From: Pseudomonadota bacterium
Lineage (GTDB): Bacteria > Pseudomonadota > Gammaproteobacteria > Steroidobacterales > Steroidobacteraceae
Direction: 5' to 3'
DNA: 64,000 bases
NCBI GenBank assembly: GCA_016720075.1
Contig: JADJXW010000001.1
Span: forward strand, 620,001-684,000
Both the position numbers and the translations under genes were made by a program. How positions within the stretch are numbered: position 1 is the stretch's first letter; every line of letters begins with the position of its first letter. This document shows positions 8,559-16,561 of the stretch, in pieces. The notes beneath the pieces were generated by a model that saw only the letters and a list, made by a program, of their open reading frames with translations, did not search any database and was not told the origin of the DNA.

Positions 8559-8765
8559 TCACCCGCGCCGGAACGGCAGCGTCAGCAGGAAGAAGATCAG
8601 CCTGGGTGACAGCAGCTTGAAGGCCGCGCGCGCGGCCTCCGGCGTGAGCTTCGCGTTCATGGGCATGGCGCCAAATACCTTGCCGCGGATCAGCAGGCTG
8701 TTGCCGTCGCGCTCCAGGCTCTGCACCGTCATCAGTTCGCCGCCGTCCGCGGACTCGATCTTCAC
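8559..8765 (-). CDS. Small conserved-looking protein of unknown function, 68 residues
   Basis: This frame is open between the true stop of the FAD oxidoreductase and the GMC gene. The GTG at 8765 overlaps the upstream stop as GTGA, the coupling seen elsewhere in this cluster; an internal ATG at 8732 is the alternative. The product has a basic and hydrophobic C terminus (LLSPRLIFFLLTLPFRRG) that could be membrane-associated. I do not recognise a family. Its existence as a separate gene becomes visible only once the frameshift in the preceding gene is taken into account. Confidence 0.5.
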   Translation of the reverse strand: MKIESADGGELMTVQSLERDGNSLLIRGKVFGAMPMNAKLTPEAARAAFKLLSPRLIFFLLTLPFRRG

Positions 8766-10346
8766 TTGACGCGGCCCTGCTTGTCGAAATTCAGGCCCAG
8801 GGCCTCGAACATCTTCATCGCCGTGGCGCGGCCCGCGCCAAACACGCCGCCGCCCGGATGCTGGAACGGACCGACGAGATAGAAGCGGTCGAGGCCGGGC
8901 ACCGTGTACTGGCCCAGCTCCGGCGTGGGCCGGTGGCGCGCCGCTCTGGTAGGTGGTGGTGGCGATGCCGTGAAGATCGCCGTGGCGGAAGCTGGGCGAG
9001 GTGCGTTCCATGTCCACGGGGCTGTCGATGTGGGCCTGCAGCACCACATCGGGGATGTTCGAGACGAATTTCGACATGTGCCTGAGCATGTGCTCGCCGT
9101 ACTGCTGCTTGGTGTCGTCCCAGCTCTTGCCGTCTGGGCGCTTGTAGGGCACGTAATCCCACAGGTGCAGGATGGCCTTGCCGGCAGGGACGCGCGAGGG
9201 GTCGAACTGCGAGAGTGACCCGGCACCCAGCAGCGGATAGGGCGAGAACTGGTGATAGCGCAGCTCGTCGAAATCGCGCCGCAGCGTTTCATAGCTGGTG
9301 GGCAGCATCTCGACCATCACCGCATCGACGGTGTCCGGCGTGCGGTATTTCAGCGGCGCATCGAGCGCGGCATGCACGGTGATGCAGGCCGCATCGGTGA
9401 TGTGCGTGGCCTCTGCGTCCGCGCGCACGCGTGCATCCATGCCATCGATCATGCCGCCCAGCAGGTGCGGATGGATGGCGCCGATGACCGCATCCTTCGC
9501 GTTGAAAATGCGGCCGTCCTTCGTTTCGACGCCCGCGGCGCGACCGTTGGAAACGCGGATGCGCGCCACATCGGCATTGGCGATGACTTCACCGCCATGC
9601 GCCTGGATGCAGGCAATCAGCGCCTCGGTGAGCTTGCCCGAACCGCCGCGCGCCACGCCGAAGCCATAGGCCTCGAGGAATCCCAGGAACACATAGGCGC
9701 CGATGGCCGTGGCCTTTTCATCCGGGGACACCAGGTTCTCGCCGGCCACGCGCGCGAAGTGCATGCGCACCCGCTCGTTCTCGAACAGATCGCACAGGTG
9801 ATCGTGGCTGCTCATCTGGATGATGCGCCACAGTTCACGTCCCTCGCGGCTCTGGTCCAGCATCGCGTTGGAGGCGCCCACCGGCGCCGGTGGCACGTAC
9901 AGCGAGGAGGCGATCATGGGCAGCCAGGCGGCGGCCTGCTTCGACACGCGCAGGAACGTTTCGGCGTCCTTCTTCGAGTATTTGGCGATCTCGGCGGCCG
10001 AGCGCTGCGGATCGCGATAGAGCTTCAGCGTCTGGCCATCCTCGAACACCGACATCATCGGCACTTCGGGGAAGATGTATGACAGGCCGTGGCGGGACTT
10101 GAGGCCCAGCTCGTCGTTCTTCAGCAGCGGGTTGCCCTGGATGAAGATGTGGCTCATCGAGTGCTGGTCGTGGCGGAAGCCCGGCAGCGTCAGCTCGCGC
10201 GTCACCACGCCACCGCCGAACCAGGCGTTGCGCTCCAGCACCACGACCTTGCGGCCGGCGACGGCCAGGTAGGCGGCGGCCACGAGGCCGTTGTGGCCGG
10301 AGCCGACGGCGACGATGTCGGCCGTCACGGGGGCGGTGCTGGACAT
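8762..10346 (-). pseudogene. Carotenoid-desaturase-like FAD oxidoreductase, single-base frameshift
   Basis: A phytoene-desaturase/PYROXD2-type flavoprotein begins at the ATG at 10346 with the FAD motif VGSGHNGL. It reads well to TTTYQSGA, then leaves frame at the GGCGCGCC palindrome at 8935-8942. The expected C terminus (HRPTPELGQY, LVGPFQHPGGGVFGAG, a conserved FAD contact) continues in another frame and stops at 8762. One extra base near 8936-8942 explains this; removing it gives about 527 residues, a normal family length. It is the first gene of the minus-strand operon. It may be truly inactivated or a sequencing error. The substrate is unknown. Confidence 0.75.
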
Positions 10347-10395
10347 GGCGAATTCTTCTGTTGCGCGCAGGGGCTTATCCCGCGAGCATACTGCG

Positions 10396-11196
10396 ATGGA
10401 AGCCGTCTATGAAATCTGCGCCGTGCGCTATGCGCACCTTTACCGCACGGCCAGCCACAATTTCATCGGCGGGGACGAGCACGACGGCCCGATGCCGCTC
10501 GACTACTACGTCTGGACGATCACCGGCGAGGGTGTGTGCATGCTGCTCGACACCGGGTTCGATGCCGCCACGGGCTCGGCCCGCGGGCGGCAGTTGGTGC
10601 AGCCGGTCGAGGAGGGGCTGCGCGAGGTGGGCATCGACCCCGCCGCGGTCACCGACATCATCGTCAGCCACATGCATTATGACCATGCGGGCAACCACTG
10701 GCTGTTCCCGCGCGCCCGCTATCACCTGCAGACCGAGGAGATGGCCCACTGCACCGGCAGCGCGATGTGCCATGCGGCCATCCGCGCCACCTACGAGGCG
10801 GCGGACGTGCAGGCGATGATCGGCAAGCTGTTCACCGGCCGTGTTGTCTACCACGACGGCACCGCGCAGATCGCCCCGGGCATCTCGGTCCATCGGGTGG
10901 GCGGTCATACGCGCGGCCTGCAGGTGGTACGCGTGCACACTCGCCGCGGCTGGGTGGTGCTGGCCGCGGACGCGGCGCATTTCTATGCCAACTGGCGCCA
11001 GCGCCGACCGTTTCCCATCGTGGACAGCGTGCCCGACTACCTCGATGCCTTCGGCATCATCGAGTCGCTCGCCAGCTCCCCGCAGCACGTCATTCCGGGC
11101 CACGACCCGCTGGTCCTGGCCAGCTACCCCCCGGCGGCGCCGGGCCTGGCCAACGCTGTGCGCGTGGATTTGCCCCCATTGCGGCCCGTTCCGTAG
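10396..11196 (+). CDS. Metallo-beta-lactamase-fold hydrolase, AttM/AiiA-like
   Basis: A 266-residue MBL protein with HMHYDH at residues 92-97, a downstream GGHTRG His, an AADAAH Asp region and an IPGHDP His, which together make a two-metal site. The pattern resembles N-acyl homoserine lactonases, but a catabolic lactonase role fits the surroundings equally. The ATG at 10396 is chosen by family N terminus; no ribosome site is visible. An upstream in-frame start at 10291 would overlap the divergent gene. Only 49 bases separate it from the divergent FAD oxidoreductase, so the two promoters must lie back to back. Confidence 0.72.
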   Translation: MEAVYEICAVRYAHLYRTASHNFIGGDEHDGPMPLDYYVWTITGEGVCMLLDTGFDAATGSARGRQLVQPVEEGLREVGIDPAAVTDIIVSHMHYDHAGNHWLFPRARYHLQTEEMAHCTGSAMCHAAIRATYEAADVQAMIGKLFTGRVVYHDGTAQIAPGISVHRVGGHTRGLQVVRVHTRRGWVVLAADAAHFYANWRQRRPFPIVDSVPDYLDAFGIIESLASSPQHVIPGHDPLVLASYPPAAPGLANAVRVDLPPLRPVP

Positions 11197-11232
11197 GATC
11201 GCGGGTCCGGAACGCTAACTAGGGGGAAGTAC

Positions 11233-12129
11233 GTGGGCGAAAAGGTGGCCTTCATCGGCGTAGGCAGGATGGGCTCGGGAATGGTGGGCCGCCTCATGGC
11301 CGCAGGCCACGAGCTCACGCTGTTCGATCCCAACCCGGCCGCCGTGGCGCCCTTCGTGGAGCGCGGCGCGCGGGCCGCCACGTCCATCAAGGCCGCGGCA
11401 CAGGGCACAAGCGTGGTGATGGCCAGCGTGCCCGGGCCCGCCGATGCGAAGGCGGCGGCCAGCGCCGTGGCCGAGGCCGGTGGCGCGCGCATCTTCGTCG
11501 ACCTTTCCACCTCCGGGCCCGCCGCCGCGCAGGCCATCGCCGGCATCCTGGCTCCCCATGGCATCGCCGCCATCGACGCGCCGGTCTCCGGTGGCGTGAA
11601 GGGCGCCGCCAGCGGCAAGCTCGCCATCATGGCCTCGGGCCCCCGCGCGGCGCTCGAGAAGGCGCAGCCGCTGCTGGCCGAGCTGGGCAAGGTGTTCCTG
11701 GTGGGCGAGAAGCCGGGCCTCGGCCAGACGGTGAAGCTCGCCAACAACCTGATGTCCGCGGCGTCGCTGGCCATCGCCGCCGAGGCCATGGCCATGGGCG
11801 TGAAGGCCGGTGTCGATCCCGCGGTGATGCTCGACATCCTCAATGCCTCCTCGGGCCGCAACAGCGCCACGCAGGACAAGATCCCGAAGCATGTGCTGAA
11901 CCGCAAATTCGATTTCGGCTTCGCCAATGCGCTGTCCTTCAAGGACGTGCGGCTGTGCCTGGAAGAGGCCGAAGCCCTGGGTGTGCCGATGGTGGTGGGC
12001 GCGGCCGTGCGGCAGATGCTGTCGATCACGCAGCAGACCTTCGGCAAGGACGCGGACTGCACGGATCTGGTGCGGGTGGTTGAACAATGGGCGGACTGCG
12101 AGATTCGCGGTGCGCAAAATCAGGAGTGA
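11233..12129 (+). CDS. Beta-hydroxyacid dehydrogenase (3-hydroxyisobutyrate dehydrogenase family)
   Basis: This 298-residue NAD(P)-dependent dehydrogenase has the GVGRMGSGM Rossmann motif at the N terminus, the substrate motif DAPVSGG (115-121) and catalytic Lys168 in KLANN. The GTG start is preceded by AGGGGGAAG. It opens a run of tightly packed plus-strand genes, with 5 bases to the next. It would oxidise a beta-hydroxy acid or reduce a semialdehyde in the pathway. The specific substrate (hydroxyisobutyrate, tartronate semialdehyde or a novel acid) is not decided by sequence. Confidence 0.8.
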   Translation: MGEKVAFIGVGRMGSGMVGRLMAAGHELTLFDPNPAAVAPFVERGARAATSIKAAAQGTSVVMASVPGPADAKAAASAVAEAGGARIFVDLSTSGPAAAQAIAGILAPHGIAAIDAPVSGGVKGAASGKLAIMASGPRAALEKAQPLLAELGKVFLVGEKPGLGQTVKLANNLMSAASLAIAAEAMAMGVKAGVDPAVMLDILNASSGRNSATQDKIPKHVLNRKFDFGFANALSFKDVRLCLEEAEALGVPMVVGAAVRQMLSITQQTFGKDADCTDLVRVVEQWADCEIRGAQNQE

Positions 12130-12134
12130 GCGGA

Positions 12135-12524
12135 ATGTCCAACGAGAAATTCGAGAAGGGCCTCGCGCTGCGCAAGCAGGTGCTGGGCGCGGAATACGTG
12201 GAGAAGTCCATGGCCAGCGCCGACAGCTTCAGCATGCCGATGCAGGAGCTGTCCACGGAGTACTGCTGGGGGCATGTGTGGACGCGCCCGGGCCTTCAGC
12301 TCCGCGAACGCAGCCTGATCAACATCGCGATGATCAGCGCGCTGAATCGCCCGCACGAGCTGAAGCTGCATGTGAAGGCGGCGCTGAACAACGGCCTGAC
12401 GCGCGAGGAGATCCGCGAGGTGATCCTGCAGGTGGCGGTCTACTGCGGCGTTCCCGCCGGCATCGACAGCACGCGCATCGCGCGTGAAGCCTTCGCCGAA
12501 CTCGACGCCGCGAAGAAGGGCTAG
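12135..12524 (+). CDS. Carboxymuconolactone decarboxylase (PcaC-like) family protein
   Basis: A 129-residue all-helical CMD-family protein. It closely follows the PcaC pattern: EYCWGHVW, RPGLQLRERSL, HELKLHVKAALNNG and REVILQVAVYCGVP. PcaC decarboxylates 4-carboxymuconolactone in the protocatechuate branch of the beta-ketoadipate pathway. Here no other pca gene is near, so it may act on a related lactone. The ATG at 12135 has AGGAG at 12122-12126. It lacks the CxxC of AhpD-type members, which argues against a peroxidase role. Confidence 0.78.
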   Translation: MSNEKFEKGLALRKQVLGAEYVEKSMASADSFSMPMQELSTEYCWGHVWTRPGLQLRERSLINIAMISALNRPHELKLHVKAALNNGLTREEIREVILQVAVYCGVPAGIDSTRIAREAFAELDAAKKG

Positions 12525-12527
12525 ACC

Positions 12528-12944
12528 ATGAGCGTCAAGGCCCGAACGCCGCAGGAACAGACGGTCCTGGACTTCTTCCGCATCCTGAGCACCGGGGAAT
12601 TGGAGGCCATCCGCGCCACGCTGCACCCGGATGCCACCTGGAAGCCGATGGTGGAGAACATTCCCGGCGCCGGCACCTATGGTCCGCGCGACAACATCGT
12701 CGATGACTTCCTGGGGCCGGTGCGCGGCATGTTCATGCCGGGAGACCCCAAGACCACCGTCGACAGCATCGTCTCGCACGGGGATTTCGTGATGGTGGAA
12801 TCCCACGGCGCCGGCAAGCTGCAGGATGGCCGCGAGTACTTCAACCGCTATGCCTGGGCCGTGACAGTGAAGGATGGCCTGGTCTTCGCCATCCGCGAGT
12901 ACATGGACAGCCACTACGTGGCGACGCTGTTCGGCTTCAAGTAG
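12528..12944 (+). CDS. SnoaL/NTF2-like protein
   Basis: This 138-residue protein has the cone-shaped NTF2-like fold signature of SnoaL, limonene-epoxide hydrolase and ketosteroid isomerase relatives. It has an N-terminal helix with FFRILSTGELEAIRATLHPDATW and a C-terminal strand ending FAIREYMDSHYV. Such proteins act as small cyclases, isomerases or hydrolases. It starts 3 bases after the PcaC-like gene and is followed after 9 bases by the GMC enzyme. I cannot assign a reaction. Confidence 0.65.
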   Translation: MSVKARTPQEQTVLDFFRILSTGELEAIRATLHPDATWKPMVENIPGAGTYGPRDNIVDDFLGPVRGMFMPGDPKTTVDSIVSHGDFVMVESHGAGKLQDGREYFNRYAWAVTVKDGLVFAIREYMDSHYVATLFGFK

Positions 12945-12953
12945 ACGCGCCCC

Positions 12954-14531
12954 ATGGCAACCACCTTCGACTACATCGTTGTGGGTGGCGGGACAGCCGG
13001 CTGTGTGCTCGCGGCGCGGCTGTCGGAAGATCCGGATGTGACCGTGGCGCTGCTCGAGGCCGGCCCACCGGACAGTGATCCGGCCATCCGCGTGCCGGCC
13101 ATGGTGGGCAAGGCCATCGCCAATCCGCGCAACGGCTGGGGCTACGCCAGCGTGCCGCAGGCGCATGCGGATGGCCGCCAGCTGCCGGTGCCGCGCGGCC
13201 GCGTGCTGGGCGGATGTTCGTCCATCAATGGCATGGTGTATTTCCGCGGCCATCCCCGCGAGTACGACGAGTGGGGCATTCCAGGCTGGACCTGGCGCGA
13301 CCTTGCGCCCTATTTCCTCAGGCTTGAAAACTACGACGCCGCGAGCACGCCGGCGCGTGTGCGTGGCGGGCCGGTGAACGTCATCGACATCCCGAAGCCA
13401 AATCCGCTGGTGAAGCGATTTCTCGCCGCCACCGATTCACTGGGACTGCCGCGCTGTGCCGATTTCAACGGCGGTGATCCGGAAGGCTTCGGTCCGCGCC
13501 AGGGCGCGATCCGCAACGGGCGCAGGGAATCGGGCGTAACGGCCTACCTGAATCCGGCTCGTGGTCGAAGCAACCTCACCGTCTTCACCGATTCTCCGGC
13601 CACCCGGGTCTGCATCGCCGACGGTCGCGCCACGGGTGTGGAAGTGCAGCAGGGCGGTGAGCGTCGCGTGCTGAACGCGCGGCGCGAGGTGGTGGTGAGC
13701 TGCGGCGCCTATGGCTCGCCGCAGTTGCTGCAGCTGTCCGGCATCGGCGATGCCGCGCAGCTGCGCATGCACGGCATCGCGAGCGTGCTCGACCTGCCGG
13801 CCGTGGGCAGGAACCTGCACGACCATCCGGCCGCCGCCGTGGCCATGCGCACGGACAACACCGAATCCTACGGGCTGTCGTGGCGCACGCTGCCGCGCGC
13901 GGCGTGGATCGGCGCGCAGTACCTGTTCGCGCGCAGCGGCCCGCTGGCCAGCAACGTGTTCGAGGCCAATGGCTTCATGCGCTCGCGGCCGGATGTGGAT
14001 CGCCCGGACCTGCAGGTCATCTTCATGCCCGCGCACCGCAATGCCAATGGCCACTGGCTGCCGCGCGGGCATGGCTACGGCATCATCTTCGTGAACCTGC
14101 GCCCCTTCAGTCGTGGCAGCGTGACGCTCGCCAGCAGCGATCCGTTCGCGAAGCCGGCCATCGATTTCAATTTCCTGGCAGATCCGCGCGACATGGAAGT
14201 GCTGGTGAAGGGCTTCGAAGTGGCCCGGCAGGTGCTGGGCTCGCAGGCCTTCGCGCCGCTCAAGAGCCGCGAGATCCTGCCCGGCCCGGAGGTGCGCGAT
14301 CGCGCCGGGATCGAAGCCCACATCCGGCGCACGCTGGTCACCGTGCATCACCCCTGCGGCACCTGCCGCATCGGCGATGTGGTGGACGGCAGGCTGCGCG
14401 TGAAGGGCATCGAGGGCTTGCGGGTTGTCGACGCCTCGGTCATTCCCACCGTCATCTCGGGAAACAGCAACATCCCGGTCAACGCCATCGCCGAGCGCGG
14501 CGCCGACCTCATTCGCGGAAGGATCCCATGA
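12954..14531 (+). CDS. GMC-family FAD oxidoreductase (second copy)
   Basis: A 525-residue GMC flavoprotein, paralogous to the one at 6925-8526. It has VGGGTAGCVL at the N terminus, RGRVLGGCSSING, an active-site HHPCGTCRIG and the terminal VISGNSNIPV. Two such enzymes in one cluster suggest two alcohol oxidations or two stereoisomers. Its stop overlaps the start of the next gene by 4 bases (ATGA), implying translational coupling. The physiological electron acceptor is unknown. Confidence 0.82.
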   Translation: MATTFDYIVVGGGTAGCVLAARLSEDPDVTVALLEAGPPDSDPAIRVPAMVGKAIANPRNGWGYASVPQAHADGRQLPVPRGRVLGGCSSINGMVYFRGHPREYDEWGIPGWTWRDLAPYFLRLENYDAASTPARVRGGPVNVIDIPKPNPLVKRFLAATDSLGLPRCADFNGGDPEGFGPRQGAIRNGRRESGVTAYLNPARGRSNLTVFTDSPATRVCIADGRATGVEVQQGGERRVLNARREVVVSCGAYGSPQLLQLSGIGDAAQLRMHGIASVLDLPAVGRNLHDHPAAAVAMRTDNTESYGLSWRTLPRAAWIGAQYLFARSGPLASNVFEANGFMRSRPDVDRPDLQVIFMPAHRNANGHWLPRGHGYGIIFVNLRPFSRGSVTLASSDPFAKPAIDFNFLADPRDMEVLVKGFEVARQVLGSQAFAPLKSREILPGPEVRDRAGIEAHIRRTLVTVHHPCGTCRIGDVVDGRLRVKGIEGLRVVDASVIPTVISGNSNIPVNAIAERGADLIRGRIP

Positions 14532-15310
14532 GCGACCTGAAGGACCGCAGCATCATCATCACCGGCGCGGCCGGCAGCATCGGCCACGCCACGGCCTGCG
14601 TGCTGGCAAGTCGCGGCGCGAACCTGATGCTGGTGGATGTGAATCGGGAAGGGCTGGCCGAGCGGCGCGGCATCGTGGCGGCCTTCGGCACGCGCGTGGA
14701 AACCTGCCACGCCGATGTCAGCCGTTCCGACGATGTGCGCGGCTACGTCGAGGCGACATCGAAGGCTTTCGGGCGCATCGACGGCCTGTTCAACAATGCC
14801 GGCATCGACGGCAAGGTCGCCTCCATCGAGCAGTTCGAGGAAGAGGAGTTCGACCGCATCATCGCCGTGAACCTCAAGGGCATCTTCCTGGGCCTGCGGC
14901 ACGTGATTCCGGTGATGCTCGCCCAGGGCGGCGGCGCCATCGTCAACACCGGCTCCATCGCCAGCGAGCGGGGGCTGGGCGGCGCCTGTGCCTACAACGC
15001 CACCAAGCACGGCGTGGTTGGGCTGACGCGCACCGCGGCCGCGGACGTGGCCGCCCGGGGCGTGCGCGTGAATGCGGTGCTGCCCGGCGTGATCGACACG
15101 CCGCTGCTCGAGGGCATGCTGCACACGATGTTCAATGGCGATGTGGCGCTGGGCAAGCGCACGCTGGGCAAGATCGCGCCCCAGGAGCGTATCGGCCTGC
15201 CGCGGGAGGTGGGCGAGGTGGTCGCCTTCCTCCTTTCTGACGCTGCCAGCTTCGTCAATGGCGCCGCCTGGGCCATGGACGGTGGCGCTTTGTGTACCAT
15301 CCGTCACTGA
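14528..15310 (+). CDS. Short-chain dehydrogenase/reductase (SDR)
   Basis: A 260-residue classical SDR with TGAAGSIG (12-19), Asp37 that favours NAD, NNAG (99-102), catalytic Ser143, Tyr156 and Lys160, and a C-terminal NGAAWAMDGG. It overlaps the GMC gene by ATGA, so the two are probably made together and may act on successive steps. Family resemblance is to 3-oxoacyl reductases and cyclic-alcohol dehydrogenases. The substrate is unassigned. Confidence 0.8.
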   Translation: MSDLKDRSIIITGAAGSIGHATACVLASRGANLMLVDVNREGLAERRGIVAAFGTRVETCHADVSRSDDVRGYVEATSKAFGRIDGLFNNAGIDGKVASIEQFEEEEFDRIIAVNLKGIFLGLRHVIPVMLAQGGGAIVNTGSIASERGLGGACAYNATKHGVVGLTRTAAADVAARGVRVNAVLPGVIDTPLLEGMLHTMFNGDVALGKRTLGKIAPQERIGLPREVGEVVAFLLSDAASFVNGAAWAMDGGALCTIRH

Positions 15311-15352
15311 CGACAAGCCGCAGGCGCATAACAACAACACTCCGGGGGGAGC

Positions 15353-16561
15353 ATGGCGAAAATGAACCGCTACCAGTGGACGCTGATCGCGCTGCTGAGT
15401 GCCAATTTCGGTGTGGTGTTTTTTGATCGCAACACCATCAGTTACCTGGGCTCCTTCATCCAGGAGGACCTCGGGCTCAGCAATGCGCAGCTGGGCTACA
15501 TCGCCTCTGCCTTTTCCTTTGCATGGGCGCTGGCTGGGTTGTTCATGGGCGCGCTGGTGGATCGCATCGGCCGCCGCAAGACCATGCTGGTCATCACCAC
15601 GCTGGTGTTCTCCCTGGCTTCGGTGTTGTCGGGCTTCGCCGCGGGGTTCGTGGCGCTCCTGGGTGCTCGGCTGCTGATGGGCGTGGCTGAAGGCGGCATC
15701 ATGCCCATCACCCAGACGCTGATCGCCTCCGATGTTCCCCATGAGCGGCGGGGTCTGGCGCAGGGCCTGACGCAGAATTTCGGCGCCAACCTGCTGGCCA
15801 ACTGGCTGGGCCCCATCATCATCGTATGGATGGGCGTGAACTATGGCTGGCGCAACGCGTTCTTCCTCTCCGCCATTCCCGGGGTGATCATGGCGCTCCT
15901 GATCTTCTGGTTCGTGCGCGAGCCGAAGATAGAAGCCGCGCGCGCCAAGCCGGAACCGGGCGCGGTGATGCGCATGCTGGGCGACCGGAACATCGTGCTG
16001 TGCATCCTCATCTCCACGCTGCTCGTGGCTTTCCTGCTCGTGTTCGTCACCTTCACGCCGCTGTACCTGCTCAATGTGCGCGGATTCAGCCAGCAGCAGA
16101 TGAGCGTGATCATGTCTTCATTTGGCATCGCGTCGATGGCGGTGGCCTTCCTCGTGCCAGGCTCCTCGGACCGCTTCGGTCGCAAGCCGGTGATCATCCT
16201 CGCCTCGCTGGTCGGCATGGGATTGCCGCTGGGCATGCTGTTTGTAGCCGGCAACTCGATGACGGCGACCATCGCCTGCATCGTCTTCGGCGCTACCCTG
16301 TCAGGCATCTTCCCGATGGCGATGGCCACCATTCCCTCCGAGGTGGTGGGGCCGGCGCGCACCACCACCGCGCTGTCGCTGACCATGGGCATCAGCGAGA
16401 TCGTCGGTGGCGTATTTGCGCCCTCCATTGCCGGCATAGTCGCCGATGCAAGGGGCCTGGCCGCGACGCTGTGGATGCTGGCCGGCATCACCGCTGCGAT
16501 CATCGTGCTGGCGCTGTTCCTGCGTGAAACGGCGCCGAGGGTGCTGTCGCGCCGCGTGTGA
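15353..16561 (+). CDS. MFS transporter
   Basis: This 402-residue, 12-helix major facilitator is an inner-membrane protein. The loop 2-3 motif MGALVDRIGRRKTM and the equivalent PGSSDRFGRKPV between helices 8 and 9 are clear, and the middle carries a charged cytoplasmic loop (VREPKIEAARAKPE). The type resembles anion:cation symporters that import organic acids. Its position after the catabolic enzymes suggests uptake of the pathway substrate. A good ribosome site (GGGGGAGC) precedes the ATG. Its stop overlaps the next MFS start as GTGA. Confidence 0.82.
   Translation: MAKMNRYQWTLIALLSANFGVVFFDRNTISYLGSFIQEDLGLSNAQLGYIASAFSFAWALAGLFMGALVDRIGRRKTMLVITTLVFSLASVLSGFAAGFVALLGARLLMGVAEGGIMPITQTLIASDVPHERRGLAQGLTQNFGANLLANWLGPIIIVWMGVNYGWRNAFFLSAIPGVIMALLIFWFVREPKIEAARAKPEPGAVMRMLGDRNIVLCILISTLLVAFLLVFVTFTPLYLLNVRGFSQQQMSVIMSSFGIASMAVAFLVPGSSDRFGRKPVIILASLVGMGLPLGMLFVAGNSMTATIACIVFGATLSGIFPMAMATIPSEVVGPARTTTALSLTMGISEIVGGVFAPSIAGIVADARGLAATLWMLAGITAAIIVLALFLRETAPRVLSRRV

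Noticed and set aside
10396..11196. Quorum-quenching AHL lactonase as firm function
   Set aside because: The metal motif is shared by many MBL hydrolases and no quorum-sensing gene is nearby; only a family-level call is justified.
13880..14527. Long upstream extension of the SDR gene at 14528
   Set aside because: The extension is out of frame with, and inside, the GMC gene; the ATGA overlap gives a normal SDR N terminus.
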